Below, one piece after another: positions 29,105 to 37,875 of a DNA stretch of 64,000 nucleotides (the first letter of the stretch is position 1; every line of letters starts with the position of its first letter). A program made the position numbers and the translations under genes. The stretch comes from an uncultured Roseobacter sp. (GTDB lineage: Bacteria > Pseudomonadota > Alphaproteobacteria > Rhodobacterales > Rhodobacteraceae). Location of the stretch: the NCBI RefSeq assembly GCF_947499265.1, contig NZ_CANMNK010000002.1, positions 434,001 through 498,000 of the forward strand, written 5' to 3'. The notes beneath the pieces are model-generated. The model had not been told where the DNA came from and did not search any database. It saw only the letters and a list, made by a program, of their open reading frames with translations.

Positions 29105-30643
29105 CTACGCGGGCAGGTGAATGTTGAAACGCGCCCGTATGTCGGCATCCAACCGGGGATCGAACCGCGCCGCGGAGTGCTCGGCCAAAATAGCGTTTTT
29201 GCGCGCCGTGGCTTTTTCAATCAGATCGGGTTTGCCCAATTCATCCCATTCTTTTGGTGAGGTACGGTCGCCAAACTCCGGGTAGACGTGATCCTGCTGC
29301 ATCCGGCCCAGCGTTTGTTCGGTGCCCAGATAGTGGCCGGGTCCGCCGATGCAGACCTCGCGGATTTGCTCCAGCGCCAGGGTCTCATCGCTGACTTCGA
29401 TCCCGCGCACGCAGCGCAGGGCCTGACCGATCAGATCATTGCCCAAGATCAGCGATTCATGACAAAACCCCAGCAGCGAGGCATGCATGCCCGCCGCCTC
29501 ATAGACCATGTTCAGCCCGGACAGCCCGGCCATCACGTTTGAGCACATCTGCTCCCACCCGGCCTGCATGTCGGGCAGTTTGGAATCCGCGATACCGGCC
29601 GCCGCCCCACCGGGCAGGTCGTAATACTTGTGCATCTGCGCGCAGCCTGCGGTGAGCAGGGCCTGTTCGCCGGACCCGCCGGTCATCGCACCGGTGCGCA
29701 GATCCAGCCCGAACGGCCAGGTGCCAAACACCGCCGGATGCCCGGGGCTGACGGCGTTCACATAGACCAGACCGGCCAGACATTCCGAGACCGCCTGCAC
29801 AATCGCGCCTGCAATCGTGGAAGGGGCGGTGGCCCCGGCCATCCCCGCAGAGAGCAGCAACACCGGCATGCCCGCCTTGATGCATTCCTCCATGACCTCG
29901 CAGGATTCAGTGGCGAATTTCATCGGGGGCACAACGAAACAATTGGTATTGCTGACAAAAGGCCGTTCGCGCCATTTGTCCTCCCCCCCCGCGATCATAT
30001 GCAGCATCTCGACGCCATGTTTGACGAAATCCGGCTCGGTAAAGGAGACGCCGATGTGTTTGGTCGTCCCGGCGCAGCAGGCATAGATGGAATTGAGGTC
30101 CATCTCCAGATTATCGGTGATGTCACGGCAGACCATGGGGCGCTGCAGGAAGTGGATGTTTTCCAGCGTATCGGCAATGCGGGCCGCATCATGCAGGTCC
30201 TGAACGCCGCATTCGCGGTAGGAGCTGCCATCGATCTCCACCAGATGCACGGCCGCCCCCGCGGTGCCGTAATGCACGCGGTTTCCCGACAGTTGCAGAT
30301 CATGGGCCGGGTCGCGGCCCATCAGGGTCACGGCGCGGTTGGCCCGGGCGATGGTGTCCTCAATGAGGGCGCGGGGAAACCGGATGCGCCCATCCTCGCC
30401 CAGGATCGCGCCAACCCGGGTCAGATGTTCGATGCCAGAGGGCGGCGCATCGGCCAGCCCGATCTGTTCCAGCGCATCCAGTGCGGTGGCATGAATGCGG
30501 TCCATCTCAGCAGGGGTCAGGGGCGCGTATCGGCCCCCCTCCATGCCGGGGCGAATGGGGCGCAGATGGGTGGCCAGAGGGGCCGCGCGCGCAGCACGGC
30601 GGGCCGAGCGGCCTCCGCTGCGGGATTGGGTGCGTTGTGTCAT
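29105..30643 (-). CDS. MttB-family (non-pyrrolysine) methyltransferase
   Basis: A 512-residue member of the trimethylamine methyltransferase superfamily (COG5598). Core segments: ALEQIGLADAPPSGIEHL, GNRVHYGTAGAAVHLVEID, LEMDLNSIYACCAGTTKHIG, LLLSAGMAGATAPSTIAGAIVQ and IGGPGHYLGTEQTL. The frame is open throughout with no internal amber codon, so it is a non-pyrrolysine member; such proteins demethylate quaternary amines such as glycine betaine or act on other methylated substrates. The Arg-rich N-terminus is ~30 residues. No corrinoid protein gene is adjacent, so the substrate is unknown. Confidence 0.82.
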   Translation of the reverse strand: MTQRTQSRSGGRSARRAARAAPLATHLRPIRPGMEGGRYAPLTPAEMDRIHATALDALEQIGLADAPPSGIEHLTRVGAILGEDGRIRFPRALIEDTIARANRAVTLMGRDPAHDLQLSGNRVHYGTAGAAVHLVEIDGSSYRECGVQDLHDAARIADTLENIHFLQRPMVCRDITDNLEMDLNSIYACCAGTTKHIGVSFTEPDFVKHGVEMLHMIAGGEDKWRERPFVSNTNCFVVPPMKFATESCEVMEECIKAGMPVLLLSAGMAGATAPSTIAGAIVQAVSECLAGLVYVNAVSPGHPAVFGTWPFGLDLRTGAMTGGSGEQALLTAGCAQMHKYYDLPGGAAAGIADSKLPDMQAGWEQMCSNVMAGLSGLNMVYEAAGMHASLLGFCHESLILGNDLIGQALRCVRGIEVSDETLALEQIREVCIGGPGHYLGTEQTLGRMQQDHVYPEFGDRTSPKEWDELGKPDLIEKATARKNAILAEHSAARFDPRLDADIRARFNIHLPA

Positions 30644-31042
30644 GATGTGGTCCTAAGAGAAGTGTCGGTCAAAAGCGGCTGTTGCTAAACAGGTCGCCCC
30701 CGGGCCGCGCGCCCGCGTTCCGCACCGATCGTTCGTATGATCAGGTTAATCTTGCTCAGATGACCTTGCATCCCGGCTCCTTCTTCTATGACAATCTGGA
30801 GCGAAGCGATTTGACCGGTCAAGCCTGTTTGCGACCTCATGTCGCAATTGGATTGTGCGCGCGTACGGGGCCACGTAGCGGAGAATTGCCAAGTGGCGGC
30901 GGGATTTTGCGCCAATACCGGCTCGTTTTGGCCCGTTCACATATGATTGACATGCTGTGCATTGAACCATTTGGGCTGCTGCCCAGTTAGTAGTTCAAGG
31001 GCGCGCGTAAGAGCGTCCCAAACCTAAATCAAGGATATGAAA
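30644..31042. other. 399-bp intergenic region between MttB-like and beta-barrel genes
   Basis: It must hold two divergent promoters. Visible elements are a perfect 12-bp palindrome TTGACCGGTCAA (30811-30822), which could be an operator, and a hairpin TTGCGAC-CTCAT-GTCGCAA (30829-30847). No gene was supported. Confidence 0.5.
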
Positions 31043-31648
31043 ATGAAGAATATCTTGAGTGCAGCAGCCGCAACGGCCTTGACCCTTGTTCTGACAGGAC
31101 CCGCCTTTGCCGGCGCTTTAGACGAACCCACCATTGCACCAGCGCCAGCCGCACCACCCCCTGCGCCCGTTTATACGGGTGGTAACTGGACCGGTTTCTA
31201 CGCAGGTGCGCAGATCGGTAATCTGGATGCTGACGGCGAATCCGGGCTTGCGGGCAACAGCGGTGATGACACCACTTTCGGTCTGCACGCCGGGTACAAC
31301 TACGACTTCGGTTCCTGGGTTGTGGGTGGCGAGTTGGACTATGACGACGCCAGCGTGGATCTGTCGCCTGTAGGGGCTTCCATCGATTCAGTCTGGCGCG
31401 CAAAGCTGCGCGGCGGCTATGATTTCGGCCGCACATTGCTTTATGCAACCGCAGGTCTGGCCGAGGTGGACACCTCCGTCGGCAGCGACACCGGTGATTT
31501 CTATGGTGTCGGTGTGTCGTATAAAGCGACAGAACAATTCATCGTTTCGGGTGAATACCTGATGCATGACTTCAGCGACATCGGCGGCAATTCCGGTTTC
31601 GATGCCGAAGCTGATACATTCACAATCCGCGCCTCCTGGCAGTTCTGA
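31043..31648 (+). CDS. Outer-membrane beta-barrel protein (Omp25/OmpA-like)
   Basis: A 201-residue protein with a signal peptide (MKNILSAAAATALTLVLTGPAFA), a Pro/Ala-rich stretch and an eight-strand-type barrel: GGNWTGFYAGAQIG, FGLHAGYNYDFGSWVVGGELDY, AKLRGGYDFGRTLLYATAGLA, YGVGVSYKATEQFIVSGEYL, ending in the outer-membrane sorting signal FTIRASWQF with C-terminal Phe. The second ATG (31043) is preferred because AAGGA lies 7 bp upstream; the first ATG at 31037 is too close to it. Confidence 0.87.
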   Translation: MKNILSAAAATALTLVLTGPAFAGALDEPTIAPAPAAPPPAPVYTGGNWTGFYAGAQIGNLDADGESGLAGNSGDDTTFGLHAGYNYDFGSWVVGGELDYDDASVDLSPVGASIDSVWRAKLRGGYDFGRTLLYATAGLAEVDTSVGSDTGDFYGVGVSYKATEQFIVSGEYLMHDFSDIGGNSGFDAEADTFTIRASWQF

Positions 31649-31667
31649 TTGCGGATGATGGTACCGA

Positions 31668-31700
31668 GACCCGGCGGCAACTGCCTGCCGGGTCTTTTTT
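31668..31700 (+). terminator. Intrinsic terminator after beta-barrel gene
   Basis: GACCCGGC (31668) pairs with GCCGGGTC (31687), followed by six T. It overlaps the last bases of the convergent aminotransferase gene. Confidence 0.85.
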
Positions 31701-32874
31701 ATGCTGCCGCCAGTGTCTTTGCGTGGTCGCACAGCGTCTGGAGCGCGCTTTCAAAAGCGCCATCTTCAATCGTCATGGCCACCCGGATATGTCCCGCCGC
31801 TGAGGTGCCAAAGCTTTCGCCCGGCATGACGGCAATGTGGTGCGCATCCAGCAGGTCATAGGCAAAATCCTCGCCCGTCATCCCGGTCGCTCGGATGTCG
31901 AGCATCAGGTACATCGCCCCCTGCGCGGGCACCAGGCCGACCGTGTTCTGCTGCGCCAGCACATGCGTGGCGATGGCGCGCCTACGCTGGAAGGGCGCGG
32001 CGATTTCAGCCTCGAACGCCTCGCCTTGTGTCAAGGCAAACTGGCTGGCGTCCTGTATGAACCCGGGCACGCCATAAGTGGTATGCGTGGCCAGGGTGAT
32101 CAGCCGTTCAATCGCGGCTTCCGGGCCCACAATCCAGCCACAGCGTGAGCCCGTCATCGCATGGGATTTCGACATTGATCCGACAACAAGGGTGCGTTCG
32201 GCCATGCCGGGCAGCGCGCGCGGCGATAGGTGCCGCCCCTCCCAGACCTGCGTGTCGTAGACTTCGTCCGAGATGAGCCAGAGGTCATCGGTCTGGCAAA
32301 TCTCGGCGATCTCCTGCAGGGTCGCATCGGAATAGACCACGCCGGTAGGATTGTTCGGCGTGTTGATCAGCAGCGACCTTGCCGGTTTCGAATGCGCTCT
32401 GATCGCCTCTGCTCTGGGTTGAAACGCGTCCCGCGCACGGGTCTCAATGGCCTGCGGGATCGCACCTACGCCCCTCAGTGTGCCGGGATAGGTCGCATAA
32501 TAAGGGTCGATATAGAGCGCCGTGTCACCGGGGTCGCAAGCGGCCATATGGGCGGCGAAAAGCGCTGCCTGCCCGCCGGGCGTGATCAGCACGTTCTTGC
32601 GGGTCGTGGGCACGCCGGTACGTTCGGCAACACGCGCAGCGACGGTATCACGCAGGCTGCCGGTGCCCGGCACCGCGGCATAGCCGGTATGACCCCCCAT
32701 CGCTGTGGCATGCATTTCCTGCAAAATGGGGGCGGCGGTGCGGATATCATGTTCACCGATCGTCAGTTCGGTCACATCAACCCCTTGGGCGATCATATCG
32801 CGCGCCTTGAGAAACACGTCCCAGCCGTCAGATCCTCCCCCGGTCAGCCCGGTAATCCGCGTCGATAACTGCAT
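31699..32874 (-). CDS. Class I PLP-dependent aminotransferase
   Basis: A 391-residue fold-type I aminotransferase. The ATG at 32874 (MQLSTRITGLTGG) has GGAGG upstream; the open frame continues to 32934 without a better site. Motifs: LTIGEHDI, TPGGQAALFAAHMA, INTPNNPTGVVYSD, ISDEVYD, and the PLP lysine in VVGSMSKSHAMTGSRCGW. The C-terminal HIRVAM carries the carboxylate-binding Arg. Aspartate- or arginine-pyruvate-type activity is plausible; the substrate is not determined. Confidence 0.86.
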   Translation of the reverse strand: MQLSTRITGLTGGGSDGWDVFLKARDMIAQGVDVTELTIGEHDIRTAAPILQEMHATAMGGHTGYAAVPGTGSLRDTVAARVAERTGVPTTRKNVLITPGGQAALFAAHMAACDPGDTALYIDPYYATYPGTLRGVGAIPQAIETRARDAFQPRAEAIRAHSKPARSLLINTPNNPTGVVYSDATLQEIAEICQTDDLWLISDEVYDTQVWEGRHLSPRALPGMAERTLVVGSMSKSHAMTGSRCGWIVGPEAAIERLITLATHTTYGVPGFIQDASQFALTQGEAFEAEIAAPFQRRRAIATHVLAQQNTVGLVPAQGAMYLMLDIRATGMTGEDFAYDLLDAHHIAVMPGESFGTSAAGHIRVAMTIEDGAFESALQTLCDHAKTLAAA

Positions 32875-33096
32875 TGTCGCCTCCCTGTCTCGCGTCCGCG
32901 CAGGGGCGCAGAGGGCGCACGATTCGTCAATCACCCTTGACCGCGGATGCGCGCGCGCGGTAGGGATGCCGCATGACCCAAACCACGCTCATTTGCTGTA
33001 TTATTTGCTGATCACCCCCAGCGGGCGGTTTTAGGTCGTTTTCATCCCTGATCGAGATTGCTATGCCCGCGCCACACCCGCGCAAGGACGCCTGTC

Positions 33097-34527
33097 ATGA
33101 CGACACTCAAGCTCTACAACACCAGGACCCGCAGCAAGGAAGACTTCGCACCCATCAATGCGAATGACGTGCGGATGTATGTCTGCGGACCCACCGTCTA
33201 TGACCGCGCGCATCTGGGCAATGCGCGGCCTGTGCTGGTGTTCGACGTGCTCTACCGGGTGCTGCGGCATGTCTACGGCGCGGATCACGTGACCTATGTG
33301 CGCAACTTCACCGATGTGGATGACCGCATCAATGAAACCGCGCAAAAGCGCAAGGCGGCGGGGGAACCTGGTACATTGGAAGAGCTGATCCGCGCGCGGT
33401 CGGATGAGACCATCGTCTGGTATCACGCGGATATGGATGCGTTAGGCGCGCTGCGGCCGTCGATCAAAGGAGAGGTTTCGCCGAAGGCGGAGCCGCGCGC
33501 CACGGAATATATCGATCAGATGATCGCGATGATCTCCGATCTGATCGACAAGGGCCATGCCTATGCCACCGAAGGCCATGTCTTGTTCGCCGTGGAAAGC
33601 TGGAAAGAAGGCTATGGCAAGCTGTCGGGGCGGTCTGTCGACGACATGATCGCAGGCGCTCGGGTCGAAGTGGCCCCCTACAAGCGCAACCCGATGGATT
33701 TCGTGCTGTGGAAGCCCTCAACCGATGATCTGCCCGGATGGAGTAGCCCCTGGGGTCGGGGCCGCCCCGGCTGGCACATCGAATGCTCCGCCATGGCGCA
33801 TGACCTGCTGGGCGAGACCTTTGACATCCACGGCGGCGGGATCGACCTGCAGTTTCCGCATCACGAGAATGAAATAGCGCAATCGACCTGCGCGGGGCAC
33901 GGCTTTGCGAAGGTCTGGATGCACAATGAAATGCTGCAGGTCGAGGGCAAGAAGATGTCCAAATCCCTGGGCAATTTCTTCACCGTCCGCGATCTGCTGG
34001 ATCAGGGCGTGCCGGGCGAAGTCATCCGATTTGTGATGCTCTCGACGCACTACCGCAAGCCGATGGACTGGACGGAGAAGAAGCGGGAGGAGGCGGAGAA
34101 GACTCTGCGGAAATGGTATCGTCTTGTCGGACTTGCCGACACTGCGAGTAGGTACTCACCTCTTGAAAATGCGTTAGGCGATGATCTGAATACTCCAGAA
34201 GCCATCACGTTGTTACACCATTTGGCGAACAGCGGAGACGTCAACACGCTGTTGTTTGGATTGGACATTTTAGGGCTTTGGCCGGGCGAAGTACCGGCTT
34301 GGGCAACGGTTCCAGGTTTCACTGACGCTGAAACGGGACTTTTGTCCGATTTAATGCAACGGCGCAACGCTGCTCGCCGCCGTAAGGATTTCGCTGAAGC
34401 CGACCGCATCAGGGATGGCCTTATTCGCGCTGGTGTTGAGATACGAGACACTGCCAACGGTACAGATTTCAGCAAGCTCGCAAATTTCGATGTGAATGTT
34501 TTGGATCGAGTATGGGGCGGGGAGTGA
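33097..34527 (+). CDS. cysS: Cysteinyl-tRNA synthetase with a compositionally distinct 3' part
   Basis: Charges tRNA-Cys. The ATG at 33097 ([11 protein letters not shown]) has AAGGAC upstream and gives 476 residues. Zinc and catalytic motifs are intact: [18 protein letters not shown] (HIGH as HLGN), [19 protein letters not shown] and [11 protein letters not shown]. From about 34115 to the stop, codon use changes sharply toward A/T-ending codons (TTA, TTG, GAA, AAT) although the frame is kept and the C-terminal helical domain remains recognisable ([18 protein letters not shown]). This suggests the 3' third was replaced by foreign DNA. Confidence 0.93.
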   Translation: MTTLKLYNTRTRSKEDFAPINANDVRMYVCGPTVYDRAHLGNARPVLVFDVLYRVLRHVYGADHVTYVRNFTDVDDRINETAQKRKAAGEPGTLEELIRARSDETIVWYHADMDALGALRPSIKGEVSPKAEPRATEYIDQMIAMISDLIDKGHAYATEGHVLFAVESWKEGYGKLSGRSVDDMIAGARVEVAPYKRNPMDFVLWKPSTDDLPGWSSPWGRGRPGWHIECSAMAHDLLGETFDIHGGGIDLQFPHHENEIAQSTCAGHGFAKVWMHNEMLQVEGKKMSKSLGNFFTVRDLLDQGVPGEVIRFVMLSTHYRKPMDWTEKKREEAEKTLRKWYRLVGLADTASRYSPLENALGDDLNTPEAITLLHHLANSGDVNTLLFGLDILGLWPGEVPAWATVPGFTDAETGLLSDLMQRRNAARRRKDFAEADRIRDGLIRAGVEIRDTANGTDFSKLANFDVNVLDRVWGGE

Positions 34528-34641
34528 TGTCCATGGCCGCACATAACTCGGTCTTCAGTTCGGTCGTAGCTCGAATGCCAGAGGACGGCCCTCGACCGCG
34601 GGTGAGGGTGAAGCCCCCGCCCGGGGGGGCGGTCGGGGACT

Positions 34642-34662
34642 GTCCGGGCTTACAACCCGGAC
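34642..34662 (+). terminator. Hairpin between cysS and cimA
   Basis: GTCCGGG-CTTACAA-CCCGGAC is a perfect 7-bp stem followed shortly by TTTT. It lies in the 187-bp gap after cysS, beside a GC-only stretch (CCCCCGCCCGGGGGGGC). It may end the cysS transcript or form part of a cimA leader. Confidence 0.5.
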
Positions 34663-34714
34663 CGTCGTTTTCGCGCGGCTTGCGCCGAGCCATCTACTTT
34701 TGCGAAAGACAGCC

Positions 34715-36334
34715 ATGACCGAACGCCTTTATCTCTACGACACCACCCTGCGCGATGGGCAGCAGACGCAGGGCGTCCAGTTTTCCACCGAAGAGAAGCG
34801 TACCATCGCCGAAGCGCTGGATGCGCTGGGCGTTGACTACATCGAAGGCGGCTGGCCCGGCGCCAACCCCACCGACAGCGCGTTTTTCGATGCCGCCCCG
34901 AAGACCCACGCGACCATGACGGCTTTTGGCATGACCAAACGTGTAGGCATGTCCGCGGAAAACGACGATGTCCTTGCCGCGGTCATGAACGCGGGCACCA
35001 AAGCGGTCTGCCTGGTGGGCAAAACCCATGATTTTCATGTACGCGCGGCCCTCGGGATCGCGCTCGAAGACAACACTGAGAACATCGCGCGGTCGATGGC
35101 CCACCTTAAGGCCGCGGGGCGCGAGGCGCTGTTTGATGCCGAACATTTCTTTGACGGATACCGGTCCAACCCGGCCTATGCGCTGGAAACCGTGCGTGCG
35201 GCCTATGACGCGGGCGCGCGATGGATTGTGCTATGTGATACCAACGGCGGCACGCTGCCCGAAGAGGTCGGGCGGATCACCGCAGAGGTGATTGCCGCGG
35301 GCATTCCGGGGGATCATCTGGGCATTCACACGCACAACGACACGGAAAATGCCGTGGCCTGCACGCTCGCGGCCGTGGATGCCGGCGCGCGCCAGATCCA
35401 GGGCACGCTGAACGGTCTGGGCGAGCGCTGCGGCAATGCCAACCTGACCTCGATCATCCCGATCCTGCTGCTGAAAGAGCCCTATGCCAGCCGGTTTGAG
35501 ATCGGCGTAACGAAAGAAGCGCTGAAAGGGCTGACACGGACCAGTCGGATGCTGGATGAAATCCTCAACCGTGTGCCGTTCCGGCAGGCGGCCTTTGTCG
35601 GTTCTTCAGCCTTCGCGCATAAAGCGGGGCTGCATGCCTCGGCAATTGCCAAGGACCCGACCACCTATGAACACATCGCGCCCGATGACGTGGGCAATGC
35701 GCGCATCATCCCGATGTCGAACCAGGCCGGGCAATCCAACCTGCGCGAACGTCTGACCGCTGCGGGCATTACCGTGGCAAAAGGCGACCCAGCGCTGGGC
35801 CTGATCCTCGACCGGATCAAGGCGCGAGAGGCGGAGGGGTATTCCTATGACACCGCGCAGGCCAGTTTTGAACTTCTGGCCCGCGCGGCCTTGGGCCAGA
35901 TGCCGGACTTCTTTGAGGTCAAACGCTACCGCGTCACGGTGGAGCGGCGCAAAAACAAATATGACAAGATGATCAGCCTGTCGGAGGCCGTGGTGGTCGT
36001 GAAAGTCGATGGTGTCAAAAAGCTGTCGGTGAGCGAATCCATGGATGAGACGGGCTCGGATCGCGGCCCCGTAAACGCGCTCGCCAAGGCGCTGGCCAAG
36101 GATCTTGGGCCCTATCAGGCGATCATCGACGACATGCGCCTGGTGGATTTCAAGGTGCGCATCACCCAGGGCGGCACCGAAGCGGTGACCCGTGTGATCA
36201 TCGATTCCGAAGACGGGCAGGGGCGGCGCTGGTCGACGGTCGGGGTGTCCGCGAACATAGTGGACGCTTCTTTCGAGGCGCTGCTGGATGCGATCCGCTG
36301 GAAACTGCTGCGCGACCGAAAGGTTGCGTCATGA
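34715..36334 (+). CDS. cimA: Citramalate synthase
   Basis: Condenses pyruvate and acetyl-CoA to (R)-citramalate, the threonine-independent entry to isoleucine synthesis. The ATG at 34715 (MTERLYLYDTTLRDG) gives 539 residues. The HMGL-like barrel shows DTTLRDGQQTQGVQFS and LGIHTHNDTENAVA with metal-binding HTHND, then NGLGERCGNANL; the C-terminal LeuA-type regulatory domain follows. It fits the CimA/LeuA-like subgroup of ~530 residues. The stop overlaps the next gene as ATGA. Confidence 0.87.
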   Translation: MTERLYLYDTTLRDGQQTQGVQFSTEEKRTIAEALDALGVDYIEGGWPGANPTDSAFFDAAPKTHATMTAFGMTKRVGMSAENDDVLAAVMNAGTKAVCLVGKTHDFHVRAALGIALEDNTENIARSMAHLKAAGREALFDAEHFFDGYRSNPAYALETVRAAYDAGARWIVLCDTNGGTLPEEVGRITAEVIAAGIPGDHLGIHTHNDTENAVACTLAAVDAGARQIQGTLNGLGERCGNANLTSIIPILLLKEPYASRFEIGVTKEALKGLTRTSRMLDEILNRVPFRQAAFVGSSAFAHKAGLHASAIAKDPTTYEHIAPDDVGNARIIPMSNQAGQSNLRERLTAAGITVAKGDPALGLILDRIKAREAEGYSYDTAQASFELLARAALGQMPDFFEVKRYRVTVERRKNKYDKMISLSEAVVVVKVDGVKKLSVSESMDETGSDRGPVNALAKALAKDLGPYQAIIDDMRLVDFKVRITQGGTEAVTRVIIDSEDGQGRRWSTVGVSANIVDASFEALLDAIRWKLLRDRKVAS

Positions 36335-37059
36335 GCGACGCCTACTGGGACGCCTTTTTCGAATTGCACCGCGATCTGCCGCGCGAGGGACCCGGCGAAG
36401 ACGCCGATGTGGCCTGGGCCGCAGAGATCGCCGATCTGAAACCTGATGCGCGGATTTGTGACGCCGCCTGTGGTCCGGGTGCCGATATCGCGGCGCTGCG
36501 CCGGGTGGCCCCTCAGGGGCATGTCGACGCGATGGACAAGGTTGCGGGCTTTGTGGAGCAGGCCCGCGCGCGGCAGGGCGATGATCCGAATGTAACGCTT
36601 TCGGTGGCGGACATGTCCGACATCACCGGCCCCTACGATATGATCTGGTGTGCCGGCGCGCTCTATTTTCTGGGCGTGACCGAAGGATTGCAGTGCTGGC
36701 GTAAGGCGCTCGCCCCCGGCGGCGTGGTCGCATTCTCCCAGGTCTGCTGGTTCACCGAGGACCGCCCGAAAGCGGCGGTGGACCTCTGGGCGGACTATCC
36801 TGAGATGACCGATGTGGCGGGCGTGGCTGCGTGGGTGGAGGCCGCAGGCTATACCACTCTGGCGACCCGCAAAATATCCGACAGGGCCTGGGAAGACTAC
36901 TACGGGCCGCTTGATCAACGCATCGCAAAGTTGAGCCCCGGCGCAAGTGGTGCGCTGACGCAGGTTCTGGAGGAGGCCCGCACCGAAGCGGCGGTCTGGC
37001 GTGCGCATCGCAAAAGCTTCGGCTATCTGCTCAGCGTTGTGCGCCCGAATGCAGTTTGA
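36331..37059 (+). CDS. SAM-dependent methyltransferase (class I)
   Basis: A 242-residue Rossmann methyltransferase. Motif I is ICDAACGPGADIAALRRV, followed by the acidic residue in VDAMDKV, SVADMSDITGPYDMIWCAGALYFLG and a post-motif LAPGGVVAFSQV. Translationally coupled to cimA (ATGA overlap), and its 3' end overlaps the start of the next gene. The substrate is unknown. Confidence 0.82.
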   Translation: MSDAYWDAFFELHRDLPREGPGEDADVAWAAEIADLKPDARICDAACGPGADIAALRRVAPQGHVDAMDKVAGFVEQARARQGDDPNVTLSVADMSDITGPYDMIWCAGALYFLGVTEGLQCWRKALAPGGVVAFSQVCWFTEDRPKAAVDLWADYPEMTDVAGVAAWVEAAGYTTLATRKISDRAWEDYYGPLDQRIAKLSPGASGALTQVLEEARTEAAVWRAHRKSFGYLLSVVRPNAV

Positions 37060-37819
37060 CGCGGACCTCAACGCCTGTGCGGCGCTGGTGGAAAAAGGCG
37101 ACCCGGACCGATTTGCGGCCACGATGGCCAGCCCGGTCACGGCCCGGCGCATCCTCTTCCCGCTCTATGCTTTCAACGTCGAGGTGTCCCGCGCGCCCTG
37201 GCTCACACAAGAACCGATGATCGCGGAAATGCGCTTGCAGTGGTGGCGCGATGCCCTAGAGGAAATCGCCGAAGGGATCCCAGTACGCCGCCACGAAGTG
37301 GTCACGCCGCTCGCCGCCTGCCTTGATGCCACAGGGGCCAGGCTACTAGACGATCTGGTGGCGGCCCGTCGCTGGGACATTGGCACTGACGCCTTCGAGG
37401 ATGAAGCCGCGCTGTGGCAATATCTCGACGCGACCACTGGCAACCTGCTGTGGACGGCGGCGCGCGCGCTGGACGCCGCCGCTGAGGATGAAGCTGATTT
37501 TCGCCAGGTGGCGCGCGCCATCGCACTGGCCAACTGGATGCAGGCGCTGCCTGAGCTGGAAGCGCGGGGCAAAAAACCGATGCACGACGGGCGACCGGAA
37601 ACGCTGTCGCAGCTCGCAAACGCCGCCTTGAGTGATCTCAAGCGGCAAACCCGCCTGAGCGCGCCCTCCCGTCTGGTGCTGCTCTCAGGGTGGCGTGCGC
37701 GCGGCATCCTGCGCCGCGTACAAAAGACCCCGCAGCTTGTGGCCCGCGGCCAGCTGGCGGAACCTGCGATCCTGCGCAGCGCCGCGCTGATCCTCGCACG
37801 CCTGAAACGCCGTATTTGA
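37049..37819 (+). CDS. Squalene/phytoene synthase-like protein lacking catalytic aspartates
   Basis: A 256-residue helical protein with phytoene/squalene synthase fold segments: ARRILFPLYAFNVEVSRAPW, MRLQWWRDALEEI, WQYLDATTGNLLWTAARAL, ARAIALANWMQALPEL. The two DxxxD motifs that bind prenyl diphosphates are not seen at the expected places, which fits the NDUFAF6-like branch associated with complex I assembly rather than carotenoid synthesis. The ATG at 37049 overlaps the methyltransferase gene by 11 bp. Confidence 0.72.
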   Translation: MQFDADLNACAALVEKGDPDRFAATMASPVTARRILFPLYAFNVEVSRAPWLTQEPMIAEMRLQWWRDALEEIAEGIPVRRHEVVTPLAACLDATGARLLDDLVAARRWDIGTDAFEDEAALWQYLDATTGNLLWTAARALDAAAEDEADFRQVARAIALANWMQALPELEARGKKPMHDGRPETLSQLANAALSDLKRQTRLSAPSRLVLLSGWRARGILRRVQKTPQLVARGQLAEPAILRSAALILARLKRRI

Positions 37820-37820
37820 C

Positions 37821-37875
37821 TTCTTCTGGCTAAAAATATCCCGGGGAGGTGCGACGCACCGGGGGCAGCGCCCCC
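37821..37875 (+). repeat. Short intergenic repeat, copy 2, with hairpins
   Basis: TTCTTCTGGC, AAATATCCC and GGGGAGG match the element at 17975-18007. It is followed by GGTGCG-A-CGCACC and GGGGGC-AGC-GCCCCC stems reaching the stop of the convergent MFS gene. It may act as a transcription stop for both genes. Confidence 0.5.
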
